Shown here: positions 35,800 to 46,893 of the stretch, piece by piece | How positions within the stretch are numbered: the first letter of the stretch is position 1 | How the letters are laid out: the number at the start of each line of letters is the position of its first letter | Source of the DNA: Macrolepiota albuminosa | Taxonomy: Eukaryota > Basidiomycota > Agaricomycetes > Agaricales > Agaricaceae | DNA: 64,000 nucleotides | Reading direction: 5' to 3' | NCBI GenBank assembly: GCA_027475525.1 | Contig: JAMWFC010000058.1 | Location: 1,325,270-1,389,269 of the forward strand | Notes under the pieces: model-generated | The model's database searches: none | The model's input: only the letters and a program-made list of their open reading frames with translations | What the model was told of the DNA's origin: nothing | Made by a program: the position numbers and the translations under genes

Positions 35800-36163
35800 A
35801 GCTGATACTTTCCGAAAGCGCGGGTCTCAAATGTCTCACGCTCAAAAAAGCTCTTGCATGTCCATTCATATTTTGTGTCCGTGACTCGACCTTCACCTGT
35901 AAGATCCCGATGGTATCGACAAACCCAATTATCTAGCACGGAGGAGGGTATAAATAAAAGCCTTACTCGTTCTTTGGCTATATGTTCTGTCTTTTTATAC
36001 CCCTTCTTTTTATAGTCATCAGACGATTTCCCTCCCTTTCTGGACCTACGGAATACAGACTCTCGATGGCTGCGATACAATACATGCGTGATATAATTCA
36101 CCCAAGCTGGGGTTACTGGACTCCTGTGATTAGCCTGCTCATGCTCATGGATCCATACTCCAT
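35800..36163. other. Intergenic, COX19 promoter and bZIP terminator
   Basis: A 141-codon minus frame crosses this region and the first COX19 exon, but only the COX19 segment shows conservation. Nothing else is recognised. Confidence 0.4.
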
Positions 36164-37208
36164 CTAGGCACTATCATCCAGAGGATCACTCTGTCTTCTG
36201 CTTCGCTCTGCTGCTCGCTGCACACTGTCTGCAATGATATTACTTGCTAGATTTTCCACAGCAAGTCGGCTCCCTTTGAGAACAACTATCTCCTTCAACC
36301 AACCGTTTTCGCGTCGGAGATCAGCAGCTTCACGCTCCAAATCCTCGGCGCGCCCCTTCAAATCGTTAATCGTCCTTTCAAGGTTGATCGTCCTTTGTTT
36401 CTTTTTAATCCTGAAACGTGCTAGCCAGAAAGATCTGGATGGTGTCCCATCAACAAGAAAGAATACGACTTACCAGACGCTTCTGTATTCCTCCGTCTTT
36501 TCTCTTCGGCTACCGGAGGACGCTCGAGTTCTGTCTGGGTTGAATCTGGTTCAAATGTTGACCCAGACGCAAACGCAGTGGCATGGATAGACGATTGGTC
36601 GAGGCTCTCTGAATGATTTACATTCTGGATTGTCAGAGAAGGTCCGCCGGAAGGAAGTGATGATGGGCTCGTTGAAGAATTCCTCTGTACTTGTGGAGAT
36701 TGATCTGGGTGTGCCTGTTGGCTTTGATGTTGGGACAGAAAAAGGTGCCAAGGAAGGTCGAGAGATGTAAATGGCGGCAATTGTGTATATTCCACATCTT
36801 GGTGATTAGACAGAGGGTCGGACAACCCGAAAGAAGAGAGACAGCCTCCTTGAACTAGTGAGGAGTCATCAGGAATTGCCTGTGATGAACCGTGAATGGA
36901 CACCCCCGTGCCAGTTGTCAATTGCGTAAGTAAGGCGGGGTCATCAAGCTGAGCGTCTAATCGACCATATGTAGATGAATTTCGATGAATGGATACAATT
37001 AGGCAGTTTTTGAATACATGCAACAGCACATACCGATGTTGTGGTTACCCCCTGACACTCGTGTGATTGGTGGTGAGAATGGATGAGCTCGTCGCTCACT
37101 GGGCGGAGCAGAAGTGTGCGAACTTGAATAATCATTGCCCGTATCAAGTGAGAACCGAAATTGTTCCCGAGACGAGGGCGTTAACTCTGGTCTTTCGGGG
37201 GGATACAT
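36164..37208 (-). CDS. bZIP transcription factor, 304 aa, C-terminal bZIP
   Basis: Exons 37208-37034, 36956-36474 and 36420-36164 (305 codons with stop). Residues 1-220 are Ser/Pro/Gln-rich and low complexity, as in activation regions (RVSGGNHNID, LDLPWHLFLSQHQSQQ). The basic region spans the last intron: RRRNTEAS / ARFRIKKKQRT, followed by a zipper (NLERTINDLKGRAEDLEREA ... LRRENGWLKEIV). The NTxASxRFRxKKK signature is that of the fungal Cys3/Zip1/GCN4-like group, often acting in sulfur or stress control; the exact target is not predictable. The start at MYPPERPEL is chosen as the first good ATG, but an upstream in-frame exon cannot be excluded (see 37316-37546). Confidence 0.82.
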
Positions 37209-37315
37209 AACTACGATAACAGTTAAGCTTGGGTGTCGAAATAGCTCCACCCTGGGAGAACGAGATGTACGGAAGACTTAGCATAGGTGGTAATGCCCAA
37301 AATCGTCATCCACTC

Positions 37316-37546
37316 TCATAATTGCGACAGACAAACGCAGATATACGCCACTTGCCGAATGTGACCGCCCCCACTTTCACCTTTTGGAAATGCACGTTCA
37401 ACAAAGCTGGCTCTGTGGGTCATAAGTAGCTCTTCAATTTTAGAGACAAATTGAATCCAGGATTGATATTTAGAGTTTAACGTGTTCAGTTCCGACAGTT
37501 TACAAAATCGATCAGCAGTTCTTATCTTCCAATCGGCATGATTCAT
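37316..37546 (-). CDS. Small helical ORF, or 5' exon of the bZIP gene
   Basis: The frame opens MNHADWKIRTADRFCKLSEL and remains helix-like through KIEELLMTHRASFVERAF. It is not recognised. After GGHIR a GC-type donor (gcaagt) could splice to an acceptor near 37255 and continue in frame into the bZIP gene upstream of MYPPERP. That would give a longer bZIP protein across an intron of about 115 nt, long for this window. Alternatively it is a separate short gene or chance. Confidence 0.3.
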   Translation of the reverse strand: MNHADWKIRTADRFCKLSELNTLNSKYQSWIQFVSKIEELLMTHRASFVERAFPKGESGGGHIRQVAYICVCLSQL

Positions 37547-37780
37547 CTAGCCGAGAATATCTTGAGACTGTGATACCGTACACACGCAGCCGCGCGGCTT
37601 GTGCGACATACGGACATAAGTGTTTCAATAAAGTCGCATGCCTACCTTGTTTTTCTTGTCTTGCAAAACTGTTTTCTTTTCGACCCTTTCTCCACCACGT
37701 GATGCTGACTCAGCATTACGCGTACGCGTTCTCGAAATAGCTTAAAGGCAGTCAATCATCTGCATCTCATCATATACACA

Positions 37781-40154
37781 ATGGTGAGCCATTGAACTCT
37801 GTGTTTGAGGCAAGTGCTCATGTGTAGAAAAGCTGATTCGGGTAAGATCCAAGGACGGTAACTTCAAGTTCGATTTAAAGCCTACCGCTGACGTATCCGA
37901 GTTGTTCGCCAAGGTATTTTATCTCCTTCCAAGGATCCGGAATTTATGAAGCTGAATCATTCTGCACATAGATTCTTGAGACTACGTCAGATGCTGATCT
38001 TTCGAGCTGCACTATCTCAAATCGACCGCGCGGACATGAAGTCAAGTTCTCACAATTGAAAGGTAGAACCCTAAAGAATATTGGACTCAAGTGAGCTCGA
38101 TGGTGGCATTTACGTGTCAGTCTCACTGATAAACTCTACAGCCACGGAGATCTTGTTTTTGTGGGATACCAATCTAAACAGTCGTCCTCCGTGGCCAATG
38201 ATGTTGTCTCAGGAACACAACAGAATTCAAAGATCGACGCCACGAAACGGCCATGGGAGCTTGTAAACGAAGATCCCGTCGATAGTTACTGGCGTGGTCA
38301 GACTGGAATGTTACCTCGCGGACGCGATGCGCAATTCTGCAAGCACGGTGCCAAAGGCATGTGTGATTATTGTATGCCTCTGGAACCATACGACCTTGGG
38401 TATCACAAAGAAAACAACATTAAACATCTTTCCTACCATGCGTATCTTCGCAAGATCGCCCCCAAGACATCCTCTACATCCTCGTCCCTTCCTCCATTGA
38501 CCCCCTTCTCCTATAAAGTCAAAATCCCCTGTCCGACTGGAGGGCATGCACCGTGGCCAGGAGGGATCTGCACTGCATGTCAGCCATCTGCGATCACACT
38601 CGCGTCGCAACCATTCAGAATGGTTGATCATCTTGAAATCGCGTCCACGGATATCATTGAGCGTTTTCTCCAAGCGTGGCGCACCACCGGCCTTCAACGC
38701 TTTGGATGGCTCATTGGACATTATGAGCCGTATGACAAGGTTCCGATGGGCGTAAAAGCTGTGGTGGAAGCCATTCATGAACCACCGCAAGAGGGAGAGC
38801 TGGATGGGCTGACGCTCGGACTACCCTGGGAGGACGAAACGCGTATACGAGAGCTAGCTAAATCCGCTTCGACCCCTTTGACTATTGTGGGCTACATTTT
38901 CACCGACCTAGATCCAACGCCGGAAGACCGGTCCAAGAATGTGTACAAGCGACACCCAGGGTCGTTTTATCTTTCGTCAGTGGAGGCTATCTTCGCTGCA
39001 ACTGTGCAGAAGGCCAATCCCATTTTGTCGCGGTCGTCATCCACGGGACATTTTGCCTCTCGACTTGTTACTGCCGTTTTGACTGCAACAGAAGATGGCC
39101 ATGTTGATGTCTCTGCATATCAGGTATCTGAGCAAGCTGTCGCCATGGTAGAGGCAGATATGATTGAGGCCAGCGTCGACCCAGGTATTGTTCGAGTGAA
39201 GGAGGAAGATCGAAGTCAGGAGACGGCGCGATATGTTCCTGACGTTTTCTTTACCTATAAGAACGAGTATGGGCTTGAAGTCAAGAAGAGCGCGAAACCT
39301 TGTTTTCCCGTAGAGTATCTCATGGTGAACGTACGCCGCATTCTCATTACTTGTGTCCCTGAATCTGATCTCGCATCGATAGGTAACCCATGGCTTTCCT
39401 CAAAACCCGTCGCCCATATTCAAATCTACTCGGTTTAAAATCGAGAATCGTCCTGGTCTGGAAGATCAAAGTGTTGAACAAACCCGTCGCCCATATTCAA
39501 ATCTACTCGGTTTAAAATCGAGAATCGTCCTGGTCTGGAAGATCAAAGTGTTGAACAGTCCTTTCTGCTCTCCTTGGCCTAGATGCACCCGATATTCTCG
39601 AAAGCCGCTTTGCTAAAGCGGGTGAATTTCACAAGAAGAAGGAACTGGCGATTTACTTGAGCGACTGGCATCTGGTAGCCTTCCTTGGCTCCAGCCAGCT
39701 ATTCTCACCGGTATGCATCCTTTATCAATGCTGTTAGCGAATTCAGTGACTCAGAAAGTCGATTTTTAGGAGGATATGAAGGTGTTGATGCAGACTGTGT
39801 CACGGCAGGATCTTGTAGAAGAACCGTCTGCGCTCGATGCCCTTCTCGTTACAGAAGGATGGCAAACGCTAATGACTTTTACACGAGAAAGTGCTCGTAC
39901 GTCGATTATGACCTTTGCTCTGGCCTTTTGTTGACTTGTCCTATACAGCAGCGCGTCCGTCGTCTTCTGCACCTGCACGTCCGTCATCCCAAATGGATGA
40001 AGACATACCACAGGAGGTATTCGACCAGATCGCGGCCCAGGAGGCTGGCTATGGACATGCGGCCGGTTCTTCTTTCAGAGTCTGCCCTCATTGTACGTTC
40101 GCAAACGAGCACAATCGCATGGATTGCGATGTTTGTGGGCTGCCTCTACAGTGA
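37781..40154 (+). CDS. NPL4: NPL4, Cdc48/p97 cofactor; broken in this assembly by a 77-bp duplication
   Basis: Exon 1 is the ATG alone (37781-37783). Then follow 37833-37913, 37972-38090, 38142-39330, an exon from 39383, and two more ending at TGA 40152-40154. The N-terminal ubiquitin-like fold starts MLIRVRSKDGNFKF. The zinc/MPN-like core has QFCKHGAKGMCDYCMPLEPY, CPTGGHAPWPGGICTACQPS and FGWLIGHYEPYDKVPMGVKA. The C-terminal NZF finger reads CPHCTFANEH...CDVCGLPL. In exon 5 a perfect 77-bp repeat (39404-39480 / 39481-39557) breaks the frame. Collapsing it to one copy still leaves the downstream LLGLDAPDILESRFAKAGEF one base out of frame. With Ufd1, Npl4 delivers ubiquitinated clients to Cdc48. 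I infer an intact gene in the organism. Confidence 0.9.
39404..39557. repeat. Perfect 77-bp tandem duplication inside NPL4
   Basis: Copies 39404-39480 and 39481-39557 are identical. It is one of five unrelated duplications with exactly this period in the window, so most likely an assembly join. Confidence 0.97.
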
Positions 40155-41019
40155 TGCTTGAGAGTTTCTTGTAATTTCCTTATTGACATAATATAATGAT
40201 ATTGCTTGCATTGGGTAACAACGTTGGGATTACCGGAACAGTCAATTTGTATACGACGTCCACACTTCCACATCCGCTGATGTGTGCGTTGCAGTTGTTT
40301 GGGATACCCATCGAGAAAGCGTTCGAGAAAGCGAGGGTCTGATGTCCAACAGGACGATAATTTGAGAGCCTCCGTGGGAGTGAAAAGTCGAGAAAGCGTT
40401 CGAGAAAGCGAGGGTCTGATGTCCAACAGGACGATAATTTGAGAGCCTCCGTGGGAGTGAAAAGTGCCTCTTGTGCCAAATGGCTCAAGCAGCTTGAGTG
40501 TTCTGCTACGGCATTTATCTATCCATTCAAAAACTGCACGCAATCAGGCATGGGACCGCGCCATGGGCTCAATACCAATTCACTTTACAGCTTCTATTTC
40601 ACAGGCCCAAAACGCCCCATTTATCGTGTTCTCTAATCTAATGTCACCAATCTCATCATTCCACGATATCTCTCATTCACATATTATACAGATTGGTACG
40701 AAGGCGAAGAAGGCAAATCATGTCATTATCATAACGTCATCATCTCCTGCGTGAGTATTTAACCATTTATGCGACATAGGGAACTGCCTCAATATGGATT
40801 GAGAACGAGGAGATCGCGTAAGAAGGAAACTGTTGGGGAAAAAAGAATAGAAAAATACGCCTGGAAAAAGAAAAAATCCTAAAGGTACAGTCATGGATGA
40901 AAACAGTGTCTGTTGGCTGACTCGCGCTGTTGCGTGTTGCGATTGAAACCGCGAATTGATTGAAAAGAAATGGAGTTTGCACGGTACGAAAGCGACAAAT
41001 GAAAGCTGACCAAGCGGAT
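40155..41019. other. Convergent intergenic region between NPL4 and the Nudix gene
   Basis: It contains the 77-bp duplication at 40312-40465. A 151-codon minus frame (40088-40543) overlaps the NPL4 end antisense and is stretched by the duplication; I see no family in it. No gene is called. Confidence 0.45.
40312..40465. repeat. Perfect 77-bp tandem duplication, intergenic
   Basis: Copies 40312-40388 and 40389-40465 are identical, with period 77 as at four other unrelated sites. Confidence 0.97.
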
Positions 41020-42548
41020 CTACCGGCTGAATAACCACCAAAGTGCGAAACCAACACCGCACAGGATGCCGAGTGCGCGTGCGACGATCACAACAACTAG
41101 AGCCTTGCGAATGGCGGCGTAAAAGTTGCTGAGGGCCGATCCAGACCAGTTAATTCTAGGTAAAGGAAATCAGGCTTCATATTCAGATCACATGGCATAT
41201 TTCATACCGTCTGTCGTTTGTTCCTCCTGACCGAACACTTGCTTCCCAACCACGCACGACCGCCCGATACCGCTTGCCAAAGACCCTACACCACAGATCA
41301 ATGAACGGACGGTCAAAGGTACAAAAAAAGACCTACCATATCCAAAAGTTGACGTCAGGGTAGGAGAAACGGGGGAAGACGCTTGCGAGGCTTGGAGCAA
41401 CGATATCCACACGGAAAGTCTCAAATTCGGCCGGATACGGCAGTTGCATCGATCCCAACAGCGGGGAGGATACTGTCGAATCAGCATCCTCTGGATTGCT
41501 GAGTTGTGGAATTGGGGAGGGGAAGACCATGTACGACATCAAATCAAGTGTCATGCCGAGAGATAGACCCCATAGTTTGAGACTCTGAGGCCGAGCCAGG
41601 ACGCCTTTTTCAAGAGTGCTTTGAGACTTCATGTCGGCGAGAGGGGTGGATGAGCTAGTGTCAAGGACGATGGCAGGAAATTCCATTGTACCAATTAACA
41701 GACGAATGAGGAGTCGCAGGGCAGTGTTGTGTTTAGGTGCGAGACGAGAAGCAGCATCGACAGTGACTGTGGACCAACGAGGCGGAGTCGAGGGTGAAAC
41801 AAGAGATGCAAGGGGCGTCCAATGAAGAGATGTGGAGTCGATGGGATCTGGTGGTGGAGCATTGGGAGTAACCTGGAGGAAAACAAAGGGCGAAAGGATC
41901 ATGAGGAGGCGTTTGCCGAGAGATGTGGTGATTTCGCGGTCGTCGAGCTGTCCGATGCAGGTGTATTGGCGCTCGGCGAGGTCGATGCCTATCTCCTCCC
42001 ATGTTTGACGCATGGCTACTCCGCAGATCAATAAAAAAGAAGGGACCGAGTAACTGATTGCGCACCAGTGTAGAGTCCACCCTCGTCGTCGGGTTCGGTC
42101 CTTCCACCGGGAAACGCGACATGGGATTCCTGAGTGCTACGAATACGTGATTGAGCTAGTGAAACCTCATCTGCAGATGCATTGTGGCGATGAAGGAAGA
42201 GGATCTCGGGTCGTGCATTGGGGTCGTTGACCCATTCTTGCTCAAAGAATTCAGAGAGAGTAGGTGGTGTTGCAGGGGAAGAGGGTGCAGGTGCGGAATG
42301 AGACGGAACAACACGGATGATAAGGGCGACAGAGGCCCTTCGAGGCTCTAGATAAGATGAGAGAACGTCAGGAAGGGCATTGAGCTGAGAAGAGGTACGG
42401 ACGTGTTGGAGGAGAGGCAATGACCCGGGGGGGAGTGGATCGGATGCGGTGGAGAGCTCTGGAAAGCAAAGGGATGATTGACGCAGGTTTTTCTGTGGCG
42501 CAAGTGAGCAAACAAGACAGAATTAGCAGGAAACGGACCTTGCGCCAT
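41020..42548 (-). CDS. Nudix hydrolase with C-terminal membrane anchor, 431 aa
   Basis: Exons 42548-42539, 42458-42066, 42015-41337, 41285-41208 and 41155-41020 (432 codons with stop). The Nudix box is FPGGRTEPDDEGGLYT / AMRQTWEEIGIDL, split by intron 2. Its usual REUXEEXGU reads RQTWEEIGI, with Gln in place of the first Glu, while both metal-binding Glu remain. After the fold (QLDDREITTSLGKRLLMILS) come long low-conservation linkers, then a C-terminal hydrophobic helix (ALVVVIVARALGILCGVGFA) before LWWLFSR. The length and the anchor resemble coenzyme A/nucleotide-diphosphate Nudix proteins of fungi; substrate not predictable. The first exon is only 10 nt. Confidence 0.85.
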
Positions 42549-42654
42549 CGTAGTTGCACGCGAGCATCTGCGCCCCAAACTTTTCTTCTGACGTAGCTTC
42601 GGCCGTTTCCGCATCCCCAAAAGGCAGATCGCCCACGCCCAAAAAAGCCACACA

Positions 42655-42733
42655 GGCACTGCCAGGGTTCGAACCTGGGTTACGGGAATCTTCATTTCAA
42701 AACCCCGAGTGATGACCACTACACTACAGCGCC
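42655..42733 (-). tRNA. tRNA-Gln (UUG) with a short intron
   Basis: Minus-strand transcript from 42733. Acceptor GGCGCTG pairs with CAGTGCC (one G-U). The D-arm is GTGTAGTGGTCATCAC, the anticodon stem CGGGG/TCCCG, the loop TTTTGA with anticodon TTG, and the T-arm CCAGG TTCGAAC CCTGG. An 8-nt insertion (AATGAAGA) follows position 37, where nuclear tRNA introns lie. The discriminator would be T (42654), as in yeast tRNA-Gln. It lies in the leader region of the Nudix gene, just 12 bp after the stop of the tricalbin-like fragment. Confidence 0.9.
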
Positions 42734-42745
42734 ACATGACTACGT

Positions 42746-43670
42746 TTACGCCGACGCCACCACGTCCCACGATGCGCTCATCCTCAGGTCGCCACTCGTG
42801 CACCCGCTCAATGGCCACCACTCATTGCCATTAGCCAGGTCGTCCAGCCCCAGGGACAGTTCACCAACGACCCCTTCCTGATCATCTATAATCCTCACTA
42901 CAATCACGCATTTGGCCAGACTCTGACAATAAAAGGCACATGTGGCTTCCCATGCAGGATTTGTTCCGCGTATTCGGCGTGTCGCATGTACGACTTCACC
43001 ATCATACCCGAGGCTTACTTGCGCCACCGTACGCAGGCTGTCTGCGGTTGATCCGCGCAGGGCCAGCCGCCGTGCTTCCGAAATATGCAAAGTGACTATC
43101 CCCGGGACTGATGTCAATGTCAGTCCGTGAATCGCGCATCTAGCATGCATCTCACCGTAGTCGGAAATGTGACTATCCCCGGGACTGATGTCAATGTCAG
43201 TCCGTGAATCGCGCATCTAGCATGCATCTCACCGTAGTCGGAAATGTTACTCGCTTCCATATCAATTGGATAATACGTCAACTGACCAGCAAGTCTCCTC
43301 GCTGTTTCTCGTCTTTACGTAAAGGCAAGTTGTATCCCCCATGGGCCGTGTCCTCTTTTAAATGCGATAATTTAAACTGTGCTTCTCCGAGCAACCCATG
43401 TCGTCGGTATTCGTGATGGTCAAACAACCGCAGGTTCAGTACTCCGGTTAATGTGTATATCACTATGTACTTTGTTTCCATCCACGTCGGTTCGAAACTA
43501 AGTCGTCAAGATCGTCGAGTCTTTTTCCGGGTTACAAAGTATGTACATACTCATGGCACAAATGCTTCGTTCTGGCAATTTCTGCTGCACCGTCGATATG
43601 GATGCTCACAAAGGGATCAGGAGCACTTCCTAGAAACCTACTCCAAGGTATTATGTGTCCGGATTGAATA
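42746..43670 (-). pseudogene. Truncated tricalbin-like gene: last two C2 domains only
   Basis: Minus-strand exons read DPFVSIHIDGAAEIARTKHL, then EPTWMETKYIVIYTLTGVLN, HGLLGEAQFKLSHLKED and LVSLTYYPIDMEASNISDY, then PGIVTLHISEARRLALRGS to NEWWPLSGCTSGDLRMSAS, ending DVVASA. These align by eye with consecutive C2 domains of the full-length tricalbin at 47135-52539 (for example DPYITLSINERAELARTK) but with many differences. This is a diverged paralogue, not a fresh copy. No start, membrane or SMP part is present upstream; MTQ2 begins at 43834 on the other strand. The copy also contains a 77-bp duplication. It may be a real remnant or a truncation caused by a misjoin. Confidence 0.65.
43094..43247. 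repeat. Perfect 77-bp tandem duplication in the tricalbin-like fragment
   Basis: Copies 43094-43170 and 43171-43247 are identical. It covers the splice junction between ISDY and PGIVTLH. With one copy removed the exon phases agree. Confidence 0.97.
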
Positions 43671-43833
43671 GTCAGGCAAAGCACGCCGATTGGGCTCATA
43701 TACTACGATTTGATCTCGAACTGAAATCGTAGCAGTATCGATGTGAGTAGAGCAAAGGAGCGATAGTATCTTGTCCACGATAAGAGAAACCACCCATTGT
43801 CCGTCGGAGATAAGATAAGATTCTCTTTCACTT

Positions 43834-44806
43834 ATGATACCTACGCCAGATCTATCTCATTTGGCCGCAAAAGATTACGAACATGTCTATGAGCCCGCAG
43901 AAGACACATTCCTTCTCCTTGACGCGTTAGAAGAGGACGAAAAGGAACTCAAGGACCTGCATCCCAGCATATCACTTGAAATCGGGTCAGCTGCATCAAA
44001 CATCTATCATTCAAAAACTTCTCTAAAGGTGGCTCTGCAGTTCAGGATCAGGCTGCGTTTCCGCATTCGCAGGAAAAATCCTTGGGCCATCTGTACGTGC
44101 GTTGCTCGACTCTTAAACCTCCTGCACGCTTGGTATCAACACACCTCCAGTATACCTTTGCACCGACATAAATCCACACGCATGCACATGTACACGTGCG
44201 ACTGGGACTCAAAACAAAGTTTGTCGACTATATCGTTTCGATTACGAGCCTGAGATATATGAATCTTATAGGTGGTGCTGGACTCCATAAACGCGAGTTT
44301 CGCCTCGCCGCTATTCACGCGACTCAAACACGCAGTAGACATCATATTATTCAACCCACCCTACGTCCCTACAATCCCAGAAGAGATGACTGCCGCGCAA
44401 GATAGTTGCAGCATCTCAGGTTCTTGGGCGGGAGGTACGAATGGCATGAACGTGACTGACATATTTCTCGAACATGTCGAGGTAACACTCAGTTTACCCT
44501 AGTTTCTGAAAGCCTGTTTGTTGAAACGCTCTGTCTATCTATGAACAAGAAACTGATGTCGGAGCGGGGCCGTTTTTACCTTGTTGCTGTGGCAGAGAAC
44601 AATGTGCCTGGCATTCAGGAACATATGTTAAGATTGTATGGGCTGCGAAGCGATGTGAGTATTTTATCTTGAGATCTGCTGTCCTGCCTTCTGATACAGA
44701 ATAGATTGTGTTAAGCCGTAGGGCAGGACGCGAGCACCTATTTGTGATAAGGTTCCTTCGTCGGATGCAAGAGATTAGTATCAACACTGCCCCCCAAGAA
44801 CAATGA
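43834..44806 (+). CDS. MTQ2: MTQ2, eRF1 glutamine methyltransferase catalytic subunit, 230 aa
   Basis: Exons 43834-43985, 44041-44096, 44151-44218, 44272-44481, 44550-44654 and 44705-44806 (231 codons with stop). The N-terminus contains YEPAEDTFLLLDALE, motif I is LEIGSGSGCVSAF once the first intron is removed, and STDINPHACT-like CTDINPHACTCT follows. The HemK-type catalytic NPPY motif is in DIILFNPPYVPTIPEE, and WAGGTNGMNV and RRAGREHLFVIRF close the fold. The enzyme, with Trm112 as partner, methylates the Gln of the GGQ loop of release factor eRF1. No defect is seen. Confidence 0.93.
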
Positions 44807-44914
44807 CCACTTCGCCATTCCCAGTAGCAACAATCAGGCAGTACAGAGCGATGGATTAACGGAGTCAACAGCGTATCAAATGGTAGGGGCTACATACACC
44901 GCTATTTGCGAAGG

Positions 44915-46893
44915 TCATGTCATACCTCCACTCGTTCTCCTTTCTATGAATCCACGAATATTCGCATGCCCTTCTATGCGGCCAAAGAAACACCGTTTGC
45001 TTGCGTTCTCCCATAAAACAACATCAAGCTCTTTTGCATAACCGAGCACTAATTCATAGTCTGCCAGAGATGTGAAGGATGTATAAAGGTAGCCTATCAT
45101 CAGAAGTTCGTCAATTATGTCCATTGCCCGAATAATAATAGTGTTGGACCTTCTGAAGACTTGAGTCGGTTTCTTTCAAGCTCCCAAAGTCGGATCTGAT
45201 CTTGGACCGTTACTGGTAGTAAAGGATTCTGGGAAGCGTCATGAGTATTTGGACTACTAATTAAAGAGATAGCTGACATTTTTTCGCATCTGGGGATGGG
45301 CATGAGTCATGAGATAGCTAATGATCTATTGAACAAGTCATTGTCTGTGCATTTATGGAATAGAAAAACCTTACCTGGTCTGCTGTTATCCCATTATTGA
45401 GGGCCTTCTTCACACTATCACGAGTGATGGAACCAACTACGAGATTTGGAAAGCGGTATTTCAGTGAAACAAAAAGATTTAGCACGGCAGTTCGCAAAGG
45501 ATTGTCTAAAAGCACGTCAAAACACATATGATACAACAGGTTTTAAATGTACCAGTATAAGCATATATCCGATAGTTCGTTTCCAGAACAATGAATCCAT
45601 CTTGAGCTCCTGCACCTGTTCCTGTCGCCGTAGGCAGTGGGGGAGACGACGACGTCAATGTAGTCGACAATCGTGTCGGACTAAATCGTTTGGACGATGG
45701 CTAGATGATGATCAATTTCCGGGATCATACTATGAATGGCATAATTCACCCTTCGCTGCCATATGAGACCGTAGTCACGCAAATCTTCTAACATCGCGTT
45801 TTGACTAATGCCTAGTTTTTCAGTGGAGTACTCCTTGTTCACTAGGTATCGGAAGATGTAAATTACATCAATTGACCAGACTGACCCTGCCAAGCTGCAT
45901 TGTAGACAGCATGAATAGAAAATTTAGAACTTCAACAAGATCCATTTGTCGTTGCTGGAAAGTGTGATGGTCAGAGCACAAACCGATTTCAAAGTGGTGG
46001 AAAAACCTCAGCCATGTCTAGATATTGGAGTAAGAGGGCCCAAAGCTGGTCACGTGGAGAGTGAAGGAGGAACTGGAAGCCAATGGACGTAATTTGCAGA
46101 GGTGATCCACTGAAAAGGTATTGGACAATGGTCAGAATGTCGAAAAGCGGACTCACCGATGGCTAACCATCAGTCCGCTTCTTTGAAGCAGATATAGAAC
46201 ACCCGTGGATGGCTTGGGTGGATTCTGTCCTGTTCCAGATGACACCATGTAATGGAGGATCGTCTAGCTTGCACATAAGCCGATGTTGGCAGATTGGTTT
46301 AAAATGATAAGACTCACCTCCCACCTCTCCAATGCATACCCATCCAGTCCTTCAACGTCAAGTGGTGCGCGTTTGTCGTCTGGCTCTGCCGGAACTCCAA
46401 AGCTTCCACTCGTGCCGCTATACCCCGTTTGAGCAATCTCGTCTTCTAAAGTACCGGCTAGACCTTACCTTCCTGTAATGGCTTGCCGAAAGCTTGTCTT
46501 GAACGTCGGATTTAGTGCGAGTTTGACTAATGAATTCGGTACTATATGTAGTTTGTTAAGGTTGCTGAGTGAGTCGTCGTACAACCTAATTGGCAGAATC
46601 ATGAGGCCGTCCAGCGCGAACACCATAGAAGCACACATCTAACGCAACTGTTTTCCTTCCCGAACAACCCATGCTGACATTGTCGAAGCAGGTATGGCAG
46701 ACTCAAGCCAGAGCAAGTTCATCACGATTTGTCTTTCTAGGGGCGCCAGAAGACGGTAGATAGCGAGACATGAAGAAGGGAATTGATAGAGGCGAGTGAG
46801 TGTATTTTGCGATTGCAGCTGCAGAAATGGTACGAGAGGGTGCGAAGCCGACGAGTTAGAATCTATTTCATGCTCCCCACGCCGGGAGGACAT
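44915..46893 (-). CDS. TFB2: TFB2 (p52), TFIIH core subunit
   Basis: Several exons on the minus strand. The N-terminal exon (46893 downward) contains [20 protein letters not shown] and [20 protein letters not shown], the start of Tfb2. Middle exons give [20 protein letters not shown] and [20 protein letters not shown]. The end reads [37 protein letters not shown] and [17 protein letters not shown], canonical for the Tfb2/p52 C-terminal dimerisation domain with Tfb5. The stop is at 44915-44917. Tfb2 anchors and stimulates the XPB helicase in transcription and nucleotide excision repair. I did not resolve every junction in 45900-46640. Confidence 0.88.

Noticed and set aside
35676..36101. A 141-codon minus ORF as a separate gene
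   Set aside because: Only its 3' part is coding: it is COX19 exon 1 read with its upstream region. The rest shows no features.
40088..40543. A 151-codon minus-strand ORF antisense to the NPL4 end
   Set aside because: It is lengthened by the 77-bp duplication and contains the same segment twice in different frames. No family features are visible.
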